Position numbers and translations under genes: made by a program. A DNA stretch of 64,000 bases from Sipunculus nudus (Eukaryota; Annelida; Sipuncula; Golfingiida; Sipunculidae). Below the pieces are notes generated by a model, which saw only the letters and a list, made by a program, of their open reading frames with translations, did no database searches and was not told where the DNA came from. The DNA lies in assembly GCA_026874595.1 (NCBI GenBank), contig CM049320.1:47878714-47942713 (forward strand), in the 5' to 3' direction. This document shows positions 58,430-64,000 of the stretch, piece by piece; the stretch's first letter is position 1; the number at the start of each line of letters is the position of its first letter.

Positions 58430-61400
58430 GACGTTTGTTGAACCTACGATGGGTGGACGTTCGTTAGACCTACCATGGTTGGACGTTAGTTGGACCTACG
58501 ACGGTGGGATGTTTGTTGGACCTACAATTGTGGGACGTTCGTTGGACCGACAATGGTGGGACGTCCGTTACACCTACAATGATGGGACGTTCGTAAAACC
58601 TACAATGGCGGGACGTTCGTTTGACCTACAACGGTGGGACGTTCGTTAGACCTACAATGGTTGGACGATCGTTTGACCTACAATGGTTGGACGATCGTTT
58701 GACCTACAATGGCGGGACGTTCGTTAGACCTACAATGGTGGGACGTTCGTTTGACCTACAATGGTTGGACGTTCGTTAGACCAACAATGGTGGGACGTTC
58801 GCTAGACCTACAATGGTTGGACGATCGTTTGACCTACAATGGTTGGACGATCGTTTGACCTACAATGGCGGGACGTTCGTTAGACCTACAATGGCGGGAC
58901 GTTCGTTAGACCTACAATGGCGGGACGTTCGTTAGACCTACAATGGTTGGACGATCGTTTGACCTACAATGGTTGGACGATCGTTTGACCTACAATTGTT
59001 GGACGTTAGTTGGACCTACGACGGTGGGATGTTTGTTGGACCTACGATGGCGGGACGTTCGTTAGACCGACAATGGTGGGACGTCCGTTACACCTACAAT
59101 GATGGGACGTTCGTAAAACCTACAATGGTGGGACGTTCGTTAGACCTACAATGGTTGGACGTTCGTTAGACCTACAATGGTTGGACGTTAGTTGGACCTA
59201 CGACGGTGGGATGTTTGTTGGACCTACAATTGTGGGACGTTCGTTGGACCAACAATGGTGGGACGTCCGTTACACCTACAATGATGGGACGTTCGTAAAA
59301 CCTACAATGGCGGGACGTTCGTTAGACCTACAATGGTGGGACGATCGTTTGACCTACAAAGGTTGGACGATCGTTTGACCTACAATGGCGGGACGTTCGT
59401 TAGACCTACAATGGTTGGACGATCGTTTGACCTACAATGGTTGGACGTTCGTTAGACCTACAATGGTGGGACGTTCGTTAGACCTACAATGGTTGGACGA
59501 TCGTTTGACCTACAATGGTTGGACGATCGTTTGACTTACAATGGCGGGACGTTCGTTAGACCTACAATGGCAGGACGTTCGTTAGACCTACAATGGTGGG
59601 ACGTTCGTTAGACCTACAATGGTGGGACGTTCGTTAGACCTACAATGGTTGGACGTTCTTTAGACCTACAATGGTTGGACGATCGTTTGACCTACAAGAG
59701 TGGGACGTTCGTTAGACCTACAATGGTTGGACGATCGTTTGACCTACAATGGTTGGACGATCGTTTGACCTTCAATGGCGGGACGTTCGTTAGACCTACA
59801 ATGGTTGGACGATCGTTTGACCTAAAATGGTTGGACGATCGTTTGACCTTCAATGGCGGGACGTTCGTTAGACCTACAATGGTGGGACGTTCGTTAGACC
59901 TACAATCGTTGGACGATCGTTTGACCTACAATGGTTGGACGATCGTTTGACATACAATGGCGGGACGTTCGTTAGACCTACAATGGTGGGACGTTCGTTA
60001 GACCTACAATGGTTGGACGTTCGTTAGACCTACAATGGTTGGACGATCGTTTGACCTACGGGAGTGGGACGTTCGTTAGACCTACAATGGTTGGACGATC
60101 GTTTGACCTACAATGGTTGGACGATCGTTTGACCTACAATGGCGGGACGTTCGTTAGACCTACAATGGTTGGACGATCGTTTGACCTACAATGGTTGGAC
60201 GTTCGTTAGACCTACAATGGTGGGACGTTCGTTAGACCTACAATGGTTGGACGATCGTTTGACCTACAATGGTTGGACGATCGTTTCACCTTCAATGGCG
60301 GGACGTTCGTTAGACCTACAATGGTGGGACGTTCGTTAGACCTACAATGGCGGGACGATCGTTTGACCTACAATGGCGGGACGTTCGTTAGATCTACAAT
60401 GGTGGGACGTTCGTTAGACCTACAATGGTTGGACGATCGTTTGACCTACAATGGCGGGACGTTCGTTAGACCTACAATGGCGGGACGTTCGTTAGACCTA
60501 CAATGGTTGGACGATCGTTTGATCTACAATGGTTGGACGATCGTTTGACCTTCAATGGCGGGACGTTCGTTAGACCTACAATGGTGGGACGTTCGTTAGA
60601 CCTACAATGGTTGGACGATCGTTTGACCTACAATGGCGGGTCGTTCGTTAGACCTACAATGGCGGGACGTTCGTTAGACCTACAATGGTGGGACGTTCGT
60701 TAGACCTACAATGGTTGGACGATCATTTGACCTACAATGGCGGGACGTTCGTTAGACCTACAATGGTGGGACGTTCGTTAGACCTACAATGGTTGGACGA
60801 TCGTTTGACCTACAATGGCGGGACGTTCGTTAGACCTACAATGGCGGGACGTTCGTTAGACCTACAATGGTGGGACGTTCGTTAGACCTACAATGGTTGG
60901 ACGATCGTTTGACCTACAATGGCGGGACGTTCGTTAGACCTACAATGGCGGGACGTTCGTTAGACCTACAATGGCGGGACGTTCGTTAGACCTGCAATGG
61001 TTGGACGATCGTTTGACCTACAATGGCGGGACGTTCGTTAGACCTACAATGGCGGGACGTTCGTTAGACTTACAATGGCGGGACGTTCGTTAGACCTACA
61101 ATGGTTGGACGATCGTTTGACCTACAATGGCGGGACGTTCGTTAGACCTACAATGGCGGGACGTTCGTTAGACCTACAATGGCGGGACGTTCGTTAGACC
61201 AACAATGGTTGGACGATCGTTTGACCTACAATGGCGGGACGTTCGTTAGACCTACAATGGCGGGACGTTCGTTAGACCTACAATGGTTGGACGATCGTTT
61301 GACCTACAATGGTTGGACGATCGTTTGACCTACAATGGCGGGACGTTCGTTAGACCTACAATGGCGGGACGTTCGTTAGACCTACAATGGCGGGACGTTC

Positions 61401-64000
61401 GTTAGACCTACAATGGTTGGACGATCGTTTGACCTACAATGGTTGAACGATCGTTTGACCTACAATTGTTGGACGTTAGTTGGACCTACGACGGTGGGAT
61501 GTTTGTTGGACCTACGATGGCGGGACGTTCGTTAGACCGACAATGGTGGGACGTCCGTTACACCTACAATGATGGGACGTTCGTAAAACCTACAATGGTG
61601 GGACGTTCGTTAGACCTACAATGGTTGGACGTTCGTTAGACCTACAATGGTTGGACGTTAGTTGGACCTACGACGGTGGGATGTTTGTTGGACCTACAAT
61701 TGTGGGACGTTCGTTGGACCAACAATGGTGGGACGTCCGTTACACCTACAATGATTGGACGTTCGTAAAACCTACAATGGCGGGTCGTTCGTTAGACCTA
61801 CAATGGTGGGACGATCGTTTGACCTACAAAGGTTGGACGATCGTTTGACCTACAATGGCGGGACGTTCGTTAGACCTACAATGGTTGGACGATCGTTTGA
61901 CCTACAATGGTTGGACGTTCGTTAGACCTACAATGGTGGGACGTTCGTTAGACCTACAATGGTTGGACGATCGTTTGACCTACAATGGTTGGACGATCGT
62001 TTGACTTACAATGGCGGGACGTTCGTTAGACCTACAATGGCAGGACGTTCGTTAGACCTACAATGGTGGGACGTTCGTTAGACCTACAATGGTGGGACGT
62101 TCGTTAGACCTACAATGGTTGGACGTTCGTTAGACCTACAATGGTTGGACGATCGTTTGACCTACAAGAGTGGGACGTTCGTTAGACCTACAATGGTTGG
62201 ACGATCGTTTGACCTACAATGGTTGGACGATCGTTTGACCTTCAATGGCGGGACGTTCGTTAGACCTACAATGGTTGGACGATCGTTTGACCTAAAATGG
62301 TTGGACGATCGTTTGACCTTCAATGGCGGGACGTTCGTTAGACCTACAATGGTGGGACGTTCGTTAGACCTACAATGGTTGGACGATCGTTTGACCTACA
62401 ATGGTTGGACGATCGTTTGACATACAATGGCGGGACGTTCGTTAGACCTACAATGGTGGGACGTTCGTTAGACCTACAATGGTTGGACGTTCGTTAGACC
62501 TACAATGGTTGGACGATCGTTTGACCTACGAGGGTGGGACGTTCGTTAGACCTACAATGGTTGGACGATCGTTTGACCTACAATGGTTGGACGATCGTTT
62601 GACCTACAATGGCGGGACGTTCGTTAGACCTACAATGGTTGGACGATCGTTTGACCTACAATGGTTGGACGTTCGTTAGACCTACAATGGTGGGACGTTC
62701 GTTAGACCTACAATGGTTGGACGATCGTTTGACCTACAATGGTTGGACGATCGTTTGACCTTCAATGGCGGGACGTTCGTTAGACCTACAATGGTGGGAC
62801 GTTCGTTAGACCTACAATGGCGGGACGATCGTTTGACCTACAATGGCGGGACGTTCGTTAGATCTACAATGGTGGGACGTTCGTTAGACCTACAATGGTT
62901 TGACGATCGTTTGACCTACAATGGCGGGACGTTCGTTAGACCTACAATGGCGGGACGTTCGTTAGACCTACAATGGTTGGACGATCGTTTGATCTACAAT
63001 GGTTGGACGATCGTTTGACCTTCAATGGCGGGACGTTCGTTAGACCTACAATGGTGGGACGTTCGTTAGACCTACAATGGTTGGACGATCGTTTGACCTA
63101 CAATGGCGGGTCGTTCGTTAGACCTACAGTGGCGGGACGTTCGTTAGACCTACAATGGTGGGACGTTCGTTAGACCTACTATGGTTGGACGATCATTTGA
63201 CCTACAATGGCGGGACGTTCGTTAGACCTACAATTGCGGAACGTTCGTTAGACCTACAATGGCGGGACGTTCGTTAGACCTACAATGGTGGGACGTTCGT
63301 TAGACCTACAATGGTTGGACGATCGTTTGACCTACAATGGCGGGACGTTCGTTAGACCTACAATGGCGGGACGTTCGTTAGACCTACAATGGCGGGACGT
63401 TCGTTAGACCTACAATGGTTGGACGATCGTTTGACCTACAATGGCGGGACGTTCGTTAGACCTACAATGGCGGGACGTTCGTTAGACTTACAATGGCGGG
63501 ACGTTCGTTAGACCTACAATGGTTGGACGATCGTTTGACCTACAATGGCGGGACGTTCGTTAGACCTACAATGGCGGGACGTTCGTTAGACCTACAATGG
63601 CGGGACGTTCGTTAGACCAACAATGGTTGGACGATCGTTTGACCTACAATGGCGGGACGTTCGTTAGACCTACAATGGCGGGACGTTCGTTAGACCTACA
63701 ATGGTTGGACGATCGTTTGACCTACAATGGTTGGACGATCGTTTGACCTTAAATGGCGGGACGTTCGTTAGACCTACAATGGTTGGACGATCGTTTGACC
63801 TACAATGGTTGGACGATCGTTTGACCTTCACTGGCGGGACGTTCGTTAGACCTACAATGGTGGGACGTTCGTTAGACCTACAATGGTTGGACGATCGTTT
63901 GACCTACGAGAGTGGGACGTTCATTGGACCCACATTGGTGGGACGTTCGTTAGACCTAAAATGGTTGGACGTTCGTTAGACCTTCGATGGTGGGACGTTT
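58430..64000. repeat. 26-bp minisatellite, more than 5.5 kb, running off the window
   Basis: The unit is 'gttcgttagacctacaatgg' + 'cgggac', over 210 copies. Two monomer types dominate: one with acgTTCGTTAgacc, usually after 'cggg' or 'tggg', and one with acgATCGTTTgacc, usually after 'ttgg'. The stretch beginning near 58800 is repeated from near 61270, offset by exactly 2470 bp (95 units), including private variants such as 'cctacgacggtgggatgttt' and 'cctacaagagtgggac'. Three units make 78 bp, hence 26-residue repeating open frames (MVGRSLDLQWLDDRLTY...), which are artefacts. The array lies upstream of exon 57993 of the minus-strand gene, so probably in its intron. Confidence 0.97.

Noticed and set aside
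58449-63979. Repeated 66-101-codon frames beginning MVGRSLDLQW
   Set aside because: Three 26-bp units make 78 bp, so a 26-residue repeat is forced. The frames end wherever a unit variant brings a stop. No splice or promoter signals were seen.

Overview
This is a window from an animal genome. Genes are split by GT-AG introns, there is an AATAAA signal behind a stop codon, and a tRNA-derived SINE, a decayed LINE and very large intronic tandem repeats are present. The repeat types (dispersed elements with internal tandem cores and GTCCGTC-rich ends) and the fast-evolving surface protein suggest a lophotrochozoan, most likely a mollusc. That placement is inference; no lineage-specific marker was tested.

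Two convergent genes can be assembled by hand from splice sites and phase. (1) Plus strand, 993-20598: the last four exons of a P5B-type P-type ATPase of the ATP13A2/ATP13A3 group, covering transmembrane helices M8-M10 and the cytosolic C-terminus, followed by a poly(A) signal. (2) Minus strand, 57993-44985: the last nine exons, 976 codons plus stop, of a single-pass type I membrane protein. It has an N-terminal Ig-fold-like region, an SbsA-like Ig module, three LamG/concanavalin-A-like domains, one transmembrane helix and a 59-residue cytoplasmic tail. All nine exons join in phase and most boundaries are phase 1.

Layout. 1-20640: end of the ATPase gene; its introns hold a 9-kb 33-bp minisatellite, a 46-bp minisatellite and dispersed repeats. 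20640-44980: intergenic space made of dispersed repeat families (called here A-E), a 278-bp satellite, a 36-bp minisatellite that contains a candidate LTR, a SINE, and a 55-bp minisatellite split by a 5'-truncated LINE. 44985-64000: the membrane-protein gene; its introns hold a 36-bp array that appears to come from its own splice donor, a 3.85-kb 91-bp array and a 26-bp array of more than 5.5 kb that runs off the window.

Most long open frames here are tandem repeats whose unit length is divisible by three, or becomes so after three units; they are not genes. The most interesting points are the minisatellite seeded by an exon/splice-donor junction, the amplification of nuclear-receptor-type motifs (DR1 and estrogen-response-element-type IR3) inside dispersed repeats, exact whole-unit segmental duplications in several arrays, and an in-frame tandem-duplicated splice acceptor in the ATPase gene. 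I found no CRISPR, prokaryotic operon or obvious new enzyme system.
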